64,000 nucleotides of DNA from Natronorubrum bangense. GTDB lineage: Archaea; Halobacteriota; Halobacteria; Halobacteriales; Natrialbaceae. The DNA lies in NCBI RefSeq assembly GCF_004799645.1, contig NZ_CP031306.1, positions 620,001 to 684,000 on the forward strand, given 5' to 3'. The notes under the pieces are model-generated. The model did not search any database and was not told the origin of the DNA. It saw only the letters and a program-made list of their open reading frames with translations. The position numbers and the translations under genes were made by a program. Of this stretch, positions 17,788-26,360 are shown one piece after another. The stretch's first letter is position 1; every line of letters starts with the position of its first letter.

Positions 17788-18786
17788 TTACGGTTCGTAA
17801 TGCTCTCGGTGGACGACTTCGGATTCGTTTTCTTCCTCACTGATCGCGGTGACGACGATCTGATCGCCATCGGTGTCGTAGGGAATGTAGAGGGTTACAT
17901 CTTCCCACCTTGCGGTAAACTCGTCATCATCACGATCGAATGCTCCCGTGCTAGCGCCCTCGATAGTAGATTCGATCTCAATCCGGTTCGCATCAACGCC
18001 TCGCTCATCGGTGAGCACGACCGCCGCCTGCTGAATATCGCTTGTCGGACTGTCGTATTCCCAATCAATTTCGACGACTACGTCGTCGTTTTCGTCCTCT
18101 ATTGGCTCCTCAAACACTTCTTCAGGATCTTCTGGAGTGTCGTCGACTGGTGCAGCAAACAGGTACCGCCACTCTTCGTCCTCAGTGGCGAGCATCCAGA
18201 TCGTATCATCCTCAGTTGGATCATCGACAGTAACTTCGGCTGCTGCCACATTCTCTCCGTCAAGCGTCTCAGTGAGTGTTTCCTCTTCGAACCAGAACTC
18301 TGCGCCCTCTAGCTCAAACACATCTTCGACCGTCGCGTCGTCGTCAACCACCTCTGCATCGAGTCCTTCAAGATCCTCCTCGTCGCCACCGCCACGAAAC
18401 TCCCAGCCATCCTCGGCCCATGCCGCAGGATCCAGTGGATTGTGTGAGTGTGACAGTTCGCTCATCCGATCGAGGTCTTCTTCGACAGCCGCTTCAAGAA
18501 ACGCATAGACCACGGACAGTCGATCATTGTCTACGTCGGAACTCTCCTCCGTCTCCGCATCGTCGTCAGTCGCTTCCTCCTCCGGTTCGTCGCTATCGCC
18601 ATTGCTATCGGACTCGTCGCTGCTCCCATCGGTTGGGTCGCTCGAGGACTCATTATCAAGACATCCCGCAAGCGAGACGGCGGTGACGAGCCCAACCTGT
18701 AGTGCACGTCGACGAGAAACCACTGCGAGCCCGGTGGTGCGGTCGACATCACTAGTCTGAAGAGTGTCGTCTCTATCGAGGACCAT
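17788..18786 (-). CDS. Tat-exported lipoprotein, very acidic
   Basis: 332 aa. The N-terminus has SRRRALQVGLVTAVSLAGC: a twin-arginine followed by a hydrophobic stretch and a lipobox cysteine, the standard haloarchaeal Tat lipoprotein signal. A long Asp/Ser/Glu linker follows (~48-90), then two folded parts (~95-210 and ~235-332), the latter possibly an Ig-like strand domain. No enzyme motif seen. It is expected on the outer face of the membrane. Confidence 0.75.
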   Translation of the reverse strand: MVLDRDDTLQTSDVDRTTGLAVVSRRRALQVGLVTAVSLAGCLDNESSSDPTDGSSDESDSNGDSDEPEEEATDDDAETEESSDVDNDRLSVVYAFLEAAVEEDLDRMSELSHSHNPLDPAAWAEDGWEFRGGGDEEDLEGLDAEVVDDDATVEDVFELEGAEFWFEEETLTETLDGENVAAAEVTVDDPTEDDTIWMLATEDEEWRYLFAAPVDDTPEDPEEVFEEPIEDENDDVVVEIDWEYDSPTSDIQQAAVVLTDERGVDANRIEIESTIEGASTGAFDRDDDEFTARWEDVTLYIPYDTDGDQIVVTAISEEENESEVVHREHYEP

Positions 18787-18935
18787 AACTTGGCTATGGA
18801 AGTTGGAATTTTGAATGTTTTGTATTCCTGAACAGAGTTGGATTAGACCTCGAGGGTCTAGAGAGCAAAGTATTCAGCGCCTGCCGACCCGGACGCCGAG
18901 CGTTCTCGAGTTGACGAACGGCCAGTACCAGTCGG

Positions 18936-19334
18936 CTAGCGGTCCTCGACAGCGTTCCGGAAAGCGACGAGTGCCAGTTCGGCACACCTGAGCCGTGACG
19001 GCGTCAGGTCCATGCCGACTAGGTCCTCGAGCGTCTCACTGTCCCATTCGACGATGTCGGTGGCCGGTGTCCCGATCATTTGCTCGGTGAGCAGTGATGC
19101 CGTTGCCTGTGAGAGTGTACAGCCTCGCCCAGTGAACTGGACCGTTTCGACGACCGGTGGTTTCTCGTCGGACAGTTTCACCGTCACCGCTATTTCGTCA
19201 CCCTCGGGATGTGTCGGGCCGACACACTGGGGGTTGCTAGTTTCGTGCTCGATATCCGGGTCCGTGAGCGTACCGTAGTTCCGGGGATTTTGGGAGTGGT
19301 CTGCGAGCAACTCCCTGATGAGCGTCTTGTCCAT
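18936..19334 (-). CDS. SufU/IscU-like Fe-S scaffold protein
   Basis: 132 aa from ATG 19334. The three cluster-binding cysteines are present: NPQC (C37), GRGCT (C72) and RLRCAEL (C117). The block RNYGTLTDPDIEHET and the GRGC motif with SQATASLLTE are family hallmarks. It hands Fe-S clusters to apoproteins, receiving sulfur from a SufS-type desulfurase, which is not in this window. An insertion between Cys37 and the GD motif (VGPTHPEGDEI) resembles haloarchaeal versions. It stands alone, near the redox gene msrB. Confidence 0.82.
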   Translation of the reverse strand: MDKTLIRELLADHSQNPRNYGTLTDPDIEHETSNPQCVGPTHPEGDEIAVTVKLSDEKPPVVETVQFTGRGCTLSQATASLLTEQMIGTPATDIVEWDSETLEDLVGMDLTPSRLRCAELALVAFRNAVEDR

Positions 19335-19612
19335 ACATACCACTCGTCTCGAGTAATGAAAAACGGACGGGACACCGCCAGATTGGTGTTAGAATTCCCA
19401 CGCACCCGAATGTGGGCGAATGGTGGCAGGCCCCAGCAAGAAACCAGAGTAGGTTCTGCTGTACGGAGCTCATCCCAACTGGACTCGGACTCAAAGATGT
19501 CGCCGGTGCAAGCCCGATCACGGGCAGTCCCAGACTATTGATTTCGGCGATGTCCATCGTGCCGATCCGGTCAGCGATCAGTGAGTACGGGAAGACTCCG
19601 ACAGCACTGATC

Positions 19613-19831
19613 TCAATCGACCGGGCAGCGATCGATCCCGAGCACGCGATACAACAAACATCGCCGCATCACCCCTTCAACGATCAACACGATCGCGATG
19701 ATTCCAAGCCCGAGTGCCGAGACGACTGGCACGGTCACCACCCCGAATGCGGCAAGTACAGCGAAGGCTGCCAGTGCCACCCCACCCACGACCCGAACAA
19801 TCGCATCGATGTGTCCGACATTACGTTTCAT
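19613..19831 (-). CDS. DUF2892-like small membrane protein
   Basis: 72 aa: MKRNVGHIDAIVRVVGGVAL at the start, two membrane helices, and the typical end LYRVLGIDRCPVD, matching the DUF2892 (PF11127, YgaP C-terminal-like) family. Its start overlaps the msrB stop by 4 nt, so it is the second cistron of a two-gene operon. A link to sulfur or redox chemistry is inferred from context only. Confidence 0.78.
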   Translation of the reverse strand: MKRNVGHIDAIVRVVGGVALAAFAVLAAFGVVTVPVVSALGLGIIAIVLIVEGVMRRCLLYRVLGIDRCPVD

Positions 19832-20262
19832 TCCTGCGTGGCCCCTTCGCCATTCGTCGCGGTGAACTCAAGCGCAACGCCGTTGAGACAGTAGCGCTTC
19901 CCGGTCGGTTCTGGCCCATCGCTGAAGACGTGTCCGAGATGTCCTCCACACTCAGCACAGCAGACCTCGATTCGCCTGTCCAGGAGACCTGTCTCGCGCT
20001 GGGTGACAACCGCATCGTCGTCGATCGGATCCCAGAAGCTCGGCCAGCCCGTCCCTGACTTGTATTTCTGGTCAGTGTGAAACAGATCGCTTCTACAGCC
20101 AGCGCACTCAAACACACCGTTCTCGTCGATGTGGAGGAGATCAGACGTACCAGCAGGCTCCGTTCCAGCCTCACGAAGCACGTGGTACTCCTCGTCGGAA
20201 AGCACTTTTCGCCATTCGGAGTCGGTCTTTGGTTGCCCGTCGTCTGTGAGTCGCTTGCCCAT
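19828..20262 (-). CDS. msrB: Peptide-methionine (R)-S-oxide reductase MsrB
   Basis: 144 aa from ATG 20262; an upstream ATG at 20307 adds 15 non-conserved residues. Two zinc CxxC pairs (C53/C56, C102/C105), the substrate loop SGTGWPSFWDP and the catalytic Cys in GKRYCLNGVAL (C125) are all present. It reduces Met-R-sulfoxide in proteins. The downstream DUF2892 gene overlaps by 4 nt. Confidence 0.93.
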   Translation of the reverse strand: MGKRLTDDGQPKTDSEWRKVLSDEEYHVLREAGTEPAGTSDLLHIDENGVFECAGCRSDLFHTDQKYKSGTGWPSFWDPIDDDAVVTQRETGLLDRRIEVCCAECGGHLGHVFSDGPEPTGKRYCLNGVALEFTATNGEGATQE

Positions 20263-20882
20263 ATGTGACTGCAGGTCGTCGGCTCCATGAACGTTGTGCG
20301 TCCACAAAAGGTGTTTTCTCTCTCCGCAGACAGCACGGCAGCCGGCACGACAGAGTGGTCCACTGCGCTCTCATCGAACACTACCCGTTCCGTACTGCCA
20401 CGGTTGGCCTCGAGATGCGCAACATCGATGGCGTTCGAATCGGAACGGCAGCTGGCTGGTTCCTCGAAGAGCTCAACGCAGATCAAGACAGCTAAACCTG
20501 CCATCAAAAGCCCCTGACGAACTCGAGTCCCGCGCCTGGCGAGACACACACGTCTCGCTGGCCTTCACTCGTTTCACTCGCGAAGATCTCGCTGCGCGCC
20601 TCACTCCGTTGCGGTGCTTGCGTCGTCGGGGTTCCCCGAGTACGTCAGCCCCTTTCGATCCCACCCACATGGGTAGGTCAGCTGGCTGTCGAAGGTGGTT
20701 GTTACCTTCTCAAAGACGGCACGTCCCGCTCGCCGCTTCTGCTCTTCGCTCACTCTCGCTCTTCGGTTGCCAGTATTAAGCGCGCTTTCGGTCTTCGCTG
20801 CCGCTCAGACACGTAAACGGCTTAAAACTGGCCGCTCGCTCCGGTTGAAGCGCCGCGCGCTACTGGTTGGATCGGTCATCGG
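20263..20882 (+). other. Non-coding stretch without a supported gene
   Basis: About 620 bp between msrB and the inverted repeat at 20883. Several frames stay open but give low-complexity Arg/Ser-rich products without acidic bias, so I treat them as spurious. The DNA from 20530 is rich in short CGCTC/GAGCG-like words. Confidence 0.4.
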
Positions 20883-20934
20883 CGCGTCTCGCTCGCGCCC
20901 TGACGGGCGCTTACGAAGGCGCGAGCGAGACGCG
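20883..20934 (+). repeat. 17-bp perfect inverted repeat
   Basis: The arms 20883-20899 and 20918-20934 are exact reverse complements (CGCGTCTCGCTCGCGCC). The 18-nt spacer itself contains GCGC repeats able to pair. It lies ~90 bp before an RPA-like gene. Possible cruciform, terminator or binding site. Confidence 0.6.
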
Positions 20935-21026
20935 TGTGATGGATGAGTTGGACAGCGAGAGAGCCAGGGCTGGAGAGTCGTGGTGTTGTGAAAAGACGCC
21001 GAGTGAGCGCCTTTGGATGTAATCCA

Positions 21027-21875
21027 ATGTCTAGTAAGAAGTCGGTTAGTAAGGTCGTTTCGGTCGATGAACAAGCATACGAGCAGGAAGCGGGTCAAGC
21101 GGAGCACGAGGATGTCGTCGACGAGACTCCAGAGTTCCGGGCCACGGTGGAGATGGAGATTCAGGCGAAGGTCGATGCAAACCACCCAGACGGGATCGTC
21201 GACACGAGCGAGGATCGGATCTACGGTGTGACCCTGGCCCAGGAAGAGCGCATTCAGGCCAGAGAGAAAGAACTCGAGCGAATCAGTGCACAGGCGGCCT
21301 TCGGTCGACAGAAAGGACGAGCGGAGCGAACGAGAGCAGTGGTTGAACAGGCACGTCGTAGTCAGCGGCCGGTCAAAGAAGTCGATCCTCGAGAGAAGCT
21401 TGAGAGAGCGGAGTTGGGTCAGGTCAATCGGCAGGCACAGCGGTTGGCAGAGAACGTCAACGGTGGGTACACGCGAGCGGTCATCGCGAAGCGGATCGCC
21501 AGTCGGGTGCTCGAGGGAGAAGCAATGTTCGAGGCGGTGATGGATACGAAAGAAGAGATGCAGCATGAGGCAGGGACGATCGTGCCGATTGGAAGACTCG
21601 AGTCGATTAGGCGAGGCGAGGTCAGTGTCGAAGGGCGCGTGATCGAACTGTGGGAGCCCTCGAACTCGAGCATGCAGCAGGTTGGACTGATTGAAGACGA
21701 GACTGGACGTACAAAATTCACGATCTGGACGAAGAGCAGACAGACGATGGTGCAGAAGGGTGAGTTGGTGCGGTTCAGGGCGGCGGCGAAGAACTGGTAC
21801 AATGGACGGTGTTCGATCGCGTTGACTCACTGGTCGGAAATCGTGTTCCCAGAACGCGGTCAGTGGTGGGAGTAG
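21027..21875 (+). CDS. RPA-like single-stranded DNA-binding protein (OB fold)
   Basis: 282 aa from ATG 21027; the earlier ATG at 20943 adds a non-acidic tail that I reject. Residues ~195-275 form an OB fold: GRLESIRRGEVSVEGRVIEL, QQVGLIEDETGRTKFTIW, and LVRFRAAAKNWYNGRCSIAL, as in archaeal RPA and RPA-associated proteins. The N-terminal ~190 residues are charged and helical (ERIQAREKELERI). It probably protects single-stranded DNA in replication or transfer of the element. It lies at the head of the plus-strand plasmid-type block. Confidence 0.75.
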   Translation: MSSKKSVSKVVSVDEQAYEQEAGQAEHEDVVDETPEFRATVEMEIQAKVDANHPDGIVDTSEDRIYGVTLAQEERIQAREKELERISAQAAFGRQKGRAERTRAVVEQARRSQRPVKEVDPREKLERAELGQVNRQAQRLAENVNGGYTRAVIAKRIASRVLEGEAMFEAVMDTKEEMQHEAGTIVPIGRLESIRRGEVSVEGRVIELWEPSNSSMQQVGLIEDETGRTKFTIWTKSRQTMVQKGELVRFRAAAKNWYNGRCSIALTHWSEIVFPERGQWWE

Positions 21876-21908
21876 CCGAGAGACCTCTCTTTTTTGCTGA
21901 TGCCCGAT

Positions 21909-22039
21909 CACCCACTACCCACCTCCCCACCCACCTCCACGTTCCGGGCTGCTCACGGCCAAGGGCCGTTTCACTGCCGGGCTTTCGCCGAATCTGCCAG
22001 TTTTGGACGCTTATGGGCTCAAGCACGCATCACCTAGTA
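21909..22039 (+). repeat. Dispersed palindrome-containing repeat, copy 2
   Basis: Like copy 1 at 13220-13341: CCACC-rich lead, TTCCGGGCTGCTCACGGCCA, GGCCGTTTCACTGCCGGGC, then after a variable stretch ATCACCTAGTA. It follows the RPA-like gene by 34 bp, suggesting a terminator-like or mobile palindromic element. Confidence 0.55.
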
Positions 22040-22076
22040 TCTTCGACCCGATTGTGCTTCCAGCAGCGAGTTTTTG

Positions 22077-22097
22077 GCGCCATGAGGCATGAGGCGC
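22077..22097 (+). promoter_or_regulatory. T-tract hairpin motif, copy G
   Basis: TTTTT at 22071-22075 followed by stem GCGCC/GGCGC and loop ATGAGGCATGA, 31 nt before the start at 22128. The loop is the most diverged of the set. Confidence 0.3.
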
Positions 22098-22127
22098 ACT
22101 CAATAGTGTGCCGTCATGTGATTGACA

Positions 22128-22418
22128 ATGACTGATCCGAATTCGATTGACGACACTACTGACGATTACAGACGATTCGAAGCCAGACTCGTTGCCCATG
22201 ATCGGGATGCAACTCATGCCGTGACGGCGGATATTGGCGATACAGCCGCTCGAAAGCTCGTTACTGAACTTATCGATAACGATCTGGTGACACCAATCCC
22301 TGGGAAGCGGGTGTTCATCCACGAGCCAAGTGGGACCGCTTTTGACTCGAGCACTCAGCTTGCCGTCTTTCATCAAGGCTGGACGATGGCCCGCAACGCT
22401 GACAAGGAGGGTGAGTAA
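22128..22418 (+). CDS. Small hypothetical protein, winged-helix-like
   Basis: 96 aa from ATG 22128. The segment TADIGDTAARKLVTELIDND with VTPIPGKRVFIHEPSG may be a small winged helix or a strand-loop. Not recognised further. Its last base overlaps the start of the zinc-ribbon gene (ATG at 22418), so the two are coupled. Preceded by a T-tract hairpin. Confidence 0.55.
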   Translation: MTDPNSIDDTTDDYRRFEARLVAHDRDATHAVTADIGDTAARKLVTELIDNDLVTPIPGKRVFIHEPSGTAFDSSTQLAVFHQGWTMARNADKEGE

Positions 22419-22753
22419 TGCAGCAGACACTCACTGGCTATGCGTTCTGCGACGCCCTGCCCGACGCCGAGTCCGGCGAGGCGCATACGTGGGGTCAAGA
22501 CGAGCGAGTCACCCACCTAATCTGTGTCGACTGCGCTATCCAGGCGGAGCCGGACCCTAACGAGTTCGATCACTGCACCTGTGACGGCTGTGGGCTCGTC
22601 GTCGACACAATCGCGGCACTCACACGATTCCGCGTTGGACTCGGCCATCTCGAGGGCTCGTTACAGCTGTGTGCACGATGTAGTCCCGGTGGGCCAGCTA
22701 CCTACTGGACGCGTGATCTCGAGAAGCACCTCATCACGACGCCGACAAAGTGA
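22418..22753 (+). CDS. Haloarchaeal multi-CxxC zinc protein (DUF7558-like)
   Basis: 111 aa with three cysteine pairs: LICVDC, CTCDGCG, and LCARCSPGG, plus C11. This looks like the haloarchaeal family that I remember as DUF7558. Small zinc-ribbon proteins of this kind are common in haloarchaeal plasmids, probably nucleic-acid or protein binding. A degraded second copy lies at 23552-23806. Confidence 0.65.
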   Translation: MQQTLTGYAFCDALPDAESGEAHTWGQDERVTHLICVDCAIQAEPDPNEFDHCTCDGCGLVVDTIAALTRFRVGLGHLEGSLQLCARCSPGGPATYWTRDLEKHLITTPTK

Positions 22754-22846
22754 ATGACAGAGTTTGACCTGCCTTTAGGCGTGAGTGTGCTCCTTCTGTA
22801 ACAAACACCCAAAATAGCTATGCACCCACGCTACCAACATTAATCT

Positions 22847-23206
22847 ATGTCGAGCGGCACCATCGATATCGACGAGTTCGAGAACGCCGACGACGATGAA
22901 TTCGAGGAACGAAACGACACCGAGCGGATCGTGCTGTTCCTTGACGAGAACGACGACCGGGCGTGGAAGGCGGCGACAATTGCTGACCAACTCGAACTGG
23001 ATACGGACGCCGTTAGTGCGATCCTCTCGCGACTGAAGGAACGAGGTCTTGTGCGGCACAAGCGCCCGTACTGGGCGATCACAGACAACGAGGACCGGCT
23101 TCGAGCCGCCTACCGGCTTCACCAGCACCACCAGACTGCAGACGAGCAGTACGGCGAGGAGCATCTCGAGGAGTTGAAAACTGACGAGATGGAGGAAGTG
23201 CAGTGA
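22847..23206 (+). CDS. Winged-helix putative antitoxin
   Basis: 119 aa. Residues ~20-80 form a winged helix (ERIVLFLDENDDRAWKAATI, DQLELDTDAVSAILSRLKER, GLVRHKRPYWAITDNE), followed by an acidic helical tail. The stop overlaps by 4 nt the GTG start of a PemK-like reading frame, the usual toxin-antitoxin layout. It appears intact, although its partner carries a nonsense codon. Confidence 0.7.
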   Translation: MSSGTIDIDEFENADDDEFEERNDTERIVLFLDENDDRAWKAATIADQLELDTDAVSAILSRLKERGLVRHKRPYWAITDNEDRLRAAYRLHQHHQTADEQYGEEHLEELKTDEMEEVQ

Positions 23207-23544
23207 CCGCGTTCGATGAACTGGAACGCGGCGACATTATCTGGGGGACCGATCCGCTCTCGGACAAAGGTCGTCCAATGCTTGTTCTGGGAACACCTTG
23301 ATTTCCGAACCACGGCGTACAGCTGATCACCGTCCTGATCTCCACGAAGACCTACCACGAGGAGTCACTCATGCTCCGCGACGACGACTACGAAGGCGAG
23401 CCACTCGGGGACCGAAGTCACGTCCTTCCGTGGTCGCTCGCGACCCTCAACAGTGCGGCAGAGGTGGAGTTCCATATGACCGCTCTCGTTGACGAACGGA
23501 CCGAGGACGTGGCCACACAGTTAATCAGCTACATTTCTGCTTGA
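23203..23544 (+). pseudogene. PemK/MazF-like toxin gene with one in-frame stop
   Basis: From GTG 23203 the frame reads ELERGDIIWGTDPLSDKGRP, MLVLGTP, then TGA at 23299-23301 (codon 33), then continues cleanly FPNHGVQLITVLISTKTYHE, LPWSLATLNSAAEV to a stop at 23542-23544 (113 codons plus stop). The Arg expected after LGTP could be CGA, so a single C-to-T change explains the stop. No other lesion is visible. It is either a recent inactivation, a sequencing error, or readthrough; the first is most likely. Confidence 0.7.
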
Positions 23545-23551
23545 GCGAACC

Positions 23552-23806
23552 GTGCTGTCGTCAACGGCGACACCGGGAAGTAGGAGTGATATCGGAGCAG
23601 GTAACACGTATACGTGGTGGCAGAACAAGCGAGTCTCCCACCCGATCTGTGACAACTTCCAGACGCGGCCGGATCCGGACGAGCGTGACCACCATGCTTG
23701 CGACGGGTGTGGATTGGTCGTCGACACGATTGCGGCGTCGCCGGCGTTTCGCGCCGGCTTTCAGCGTGACCTTCGGTCCCGCCTGGCTCACGTGGTTTCG
23801 CGCTGA
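23552..23806 (+). pseudogene. Degraded copy of the DUF7558-like zinc protein
   Basis: The frame contains NTYTWWQNKRVSHPICDNF and ACDGCGLVVDTIAA, which line up with AHTWGQDERVTHLICVDC and CTCDGCGLVVDTIAA of the gene at 22418-22753. The second Cys of the first pair (C to F), one Cys of the middle motif and the third pair are lost, and the N-terminus is missing. A decayed duplicate. Confidence 0.6.
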
Positions 23807-23836
23807 ACTATTATATCTGGGAAAGTAAGTAGTAAT

Positions 23837-24019
23837 ATGACAACCAATACAGCGACGAAGCGGTTGCCGCCATTGGTAGCAGGGGTATTAATGAGTATTT
23901 CACTCGCACTCGGAATTACTGCCTCCAATTATCTTGGTACGGGCACTGTTGGAGCTGTTGTTGGAACTCTTGTTTTCATGTTAGTTTTAGCTCTCGCTTA
24001 TGAATTTATGTTCGATTAA
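23837..24019 (+). CDS. Small two-helix membrane protein
   Basis: 60 aa: a short polar N-terminus then helices at ~12-31 and 35-57. Family not recognised. AT-rich compared with neighbours. Confidence 0.5.
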   Translation: MTTNTATKRLPPLVAGVLMSISLALGITASNYLGTGTVGAVVGTLVFMLVLALAYEFMFD

Positions 24020-24148
24020 TAGACATTTTCTCTGTTATACACACAGTCGATACCGAACGATATGTACTTCACCTGTACTTGTCGCGAGTTTCACAGAGAG
24101 ACCTGAACAAAGGAACCGTGCTACTGTCTACTTCGATATGAGTTTCTG

Positions 24149-24172
24149 TGCCCCACAAGTGGGTGAGGGGCA
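24149..24172 (+). promoter_or_regulatory. T-tract hairpin motif, copy E
   Basis: GAGTTTCTG followed by stem TGCCCC/GGGGCA with loop ACAAGTGGGTGA, 33 nt before the start at 24205. Same layout as the copies at 28445 and 35385. Confidence 0.45.
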
Positions 24173-24204
24173 GTCGGAGTTGTTCATCGCCTCTCGAGAA
24201 CACC

Positions 24205-24390
24205 ATGACTTTCAGAGAAGTTTACCAGACAGTATTCGACGAAGACGTCCAGCCCGACTCAAGTGCCAGTTCGTGTCCGAAGTGTAACGGACGGGTTACT
24301 ACCAACGTAGTCGAAACCATGTGCGAAGACTGTGGACACCTCCTAGAAGCACAACACAACCAGATGCAGAGACGAGTTAGTTACGCGTAG
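24205..24390 (+). CDS. Small zinc-ribbon protein
   Basis: 61 aa. SCPKCNGRVTTNVVETMCEDCG is a TFIIB-type zinc ribbon (two CxxC pairs 17 residues apart). Similar short proteins are frequent in haloarchaeal accessory DNA. It may bind DNA or the transcription machinery. Start at ATG 24205, after the hairpin. Confidence 0.65.
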   Translation: MTFREVYQTVFDEDVQPDSSASSCPKCNGRVTTNVVETMCEDCGHLLEAQHNQMQRRVSYA

Positions 24391-24465
24391 ACAACATGCT
24401 ATCATCTAAAATCACACAAGTATTGAAGCAAGATCTTTACCGAAGGGATAACAAGAATTTGGACA

Positions 24466-24603
24466 ATGCCAGGATGTGATGGCTGTGGCTCTCATGTCAC
24501 TGAGAGCTACTACCGGGTTTTCGCTGTTGATGGAAATCTCCCAGCGTGTATCCATTGTTCCACCAACCGTGACGCTCGAGAAGCAGGATTCCGCGACCAG
24601 TAG
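24466..24603 (+). CDS. Small zinc-finger protein (DUF7563-like)
   Basis: 45 aa. MPGCDGCGSHVTESYYRVF, then LPACIHCSTNRDAREAG: two CxxC pairs with a central YxRVF strand. It resembles the very small haloarchaeal proteins that I remember as DUF7563. The length and cysteine spacing argue for a real gene. Confidence 0.55.
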   Translation: MPGCDGCGSHVTESYYRVFAVDGNLPACIHCSTNRDAREAGFRDQ

Positions 24604-24687
24604 CTTCTAAGCAACTCCTAGTAGCTCTTCTCTATCGAACTGGAACCTGCATCGAGACGCAAGATAACACGATCCACTATCCAATCA

Positions 24688-25578
24688 ATGATTGATCGAT
24701 ATTCTGATTTTGAGGAACTTCGTCCGACCGGCGAAGCGTCGGATGTTCCAGATGAGACACTCAGAGAGTGTAACGACAGTGAGCCTGATCGACAGCGCGT
24801 TGCGACGGCGACGACTGGATATCCAGACACTCCAGCGGAAACGGATACCGAGTGTCGGTCCTGTGGCGCACCGATCCCAGCTGACCAGACGAGATGCCTG
24901 TTCTGTCTCACTAACCATCTCGAGAACTCTTCTTCTGAAATAGACGCATCAGCACCAGAGTGGACGCTCCTCGGCGTCGTCCACATGCTGGTCGAGTCGT
25001 CGACGTTCTACGGCGCCGTCGCGAAAGGCGGGGCCGCTGCGACGCTCCTTGCCTCGAGTGTGACGGGATCAACCGTCGACGACTGCATGATCATCTATGA
25101 TCTCGAGGACGGGCCCGTAGCCCAATTGACTAACCAGTGGCCTGTGCTTCCTGCTGCAGTACAGATCAAATCTGCTGACGGTGAGCAACTTCTCGCGGCC
25201 GCCCGTGATCGAACAAGATGGAGTGACCAACCCCACCCAGCCGCGGATAGTGACCACGAACCTACAACATATCTCTACGACGAAGGTGGGACTGGTATTC
25301 GCGACGAGCAGCGACTCACGACGCTGCTCGACAACGCCGGTGATGATGCGTGGTTAGTCCCTGCAATTGCCCTCCAGCAGGCACCTCAAGAGCGTGAAAC
25401 TGAGAATCAGGACAGTGGCATTCCGACCAAAGAACGCCTCGAGTGTCACCAGTGCGGACGCACAACCGATCATCGATTCAGCGATCATGAATCGGTTCCC
25501 GACGAAACCTGGACCGGCCACGCAATCTGGGAGTGCCAGGTCTGCGGGACGCCGCGCTACGGGCCGAACCCAGAATGA
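24688..25578 (+). CDS. Zinc-ribbon protein with domain shared with the 26570 gene
   Basis: 296 aa. A zinc ribbon at ~55-75 (ECRSCGAPIPADQTRCLFC), a central domain (~95-235) and a second zinc ribbon at the end (CHQCG...CQVCG). The central domain aligns with the protein at 26570-27070: LVESSTFYGAV vs LVEASTAEEVL; LPAAVQIKSADGEQLL vs LPTAAPITSEEGEDLL; YLYDEGGTGIRDEQRL vs CLYDQHATGIRHRGHL; and AWLVPA vs CWIVPA. Function unknown; possibly a plasmid-conserved module. Confidence 0.65.
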   Translation: MIDRYSDFEELRPTGEASDVPDETLRECNDSEPDRQRVATATTGYPDTPAETDTECRSCGAPIPADQTRCLFCLTNHLENSSSEIDASAPEWTLLGVVHMLVESSTFYGAVAKGGAAATLLASSVTGSTVDDCMIIYDLEDGPVAQLTNQWPVLPAAVQIKSADGEQLLAAARDRTRWSDQPHPAADSDHEPTTYLYDEGGTGIRDEQRLTTLLDNAGDDAWLVPAIALQQAPQERETENQDSGIPTKERLECHQCGRTTDHRFSDHESVPDETWTGHAIWECQVCGTPRYGPNPE

Positions 25579-26049
25579 ATTGCCACGCACCATGTCTTAA
25601 CCAACAAACGACGATGGTGCAGCGTGGATGTTGGTTAATCGAAGCAGTAGTCCATGCGATCGTGTTCTGTTTGTCTGCGCTGCGATCGGCTGAGTCGCAA
25701 TCAATGGATCCACGCAACACACCAGATATAGACTGTATCATGCACTCACCCAACTCAACAATCTCGAGGGTGATCAGCTAACTGACGCAGACAGAAACGA
25801 TCGAGACAGCAACGGCGCTCTTGGAAGAAGTGAGTCTTCTCACTCGACCAGAGCGTCGTGAACCTACTGATACCCACATCAACTCTAACCGAGCGTGCCA
25901 CAGAATCGATTACAGGGCCATTGGACTCCGTAGTGAACGGTAAGTACAGGTGAAGGACTTACCATTGGAGTATCCAGAATAGAGTAATGAGACACCACCA
26001 CTCGTGTTCATTCAACAACAATAAGTGACTTTGTTCTATATCCCAGAAC
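25579..26049 (+). other. Intergenic stretch with no supported gene
   Basis: About 470 bp. The open frames here are short and lack the acidic bias of the neighbours. I see no repeat or RNA that I can defend. Confidence 0.4.
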
Positions 26050-26247
26050 GTGCGTCGTATCTATCTAGCCGTAACTGGAGCAAGCTTCCTGTGGGCCATA
26101 GCGGTGGTATTACTCATATTTGGCCGGTATACTCCCTTCCCAATGTTTGACTTTGTACGTTCAACTGTCTTCCTCGGTGCCATTATCTGGACTGTTCTGG
26201 GGATAGGAATGCTCATACGAAATGGGTATCAGCGACTCTCAGACTGA
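26050..26247 (+). CDS. Small two-helix membrane protein
   Basis: 65 aa starting at GTG 26050, with helices at ~5-26 and 38-57. Family not recognised. Confidence 0.45.
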   Translation: MRRIYLAVTGASFLWAIAVVLLIFGRYTPFPMFDFVRSTVFLGAIIWTVLGIGMLIRNGYQRLSD

Positions 26248-26360
26248 CAAGTACGCACGTCTACTTACCGGCTGATTCAATCAAAAAGAGTTGAAGCAAA
26301 TCACTTGCAGGGCTTTCTATAACGTGCTCCCTAACCAGCAACTCCACTCGAGCTGGAGAT

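Noticed and set aside
19821..20549. 242-aa minus-strand frame
   Set aside because: Out of frame with msrB and overlapping it; rich in Arg/Ser/Thr, not acidic.
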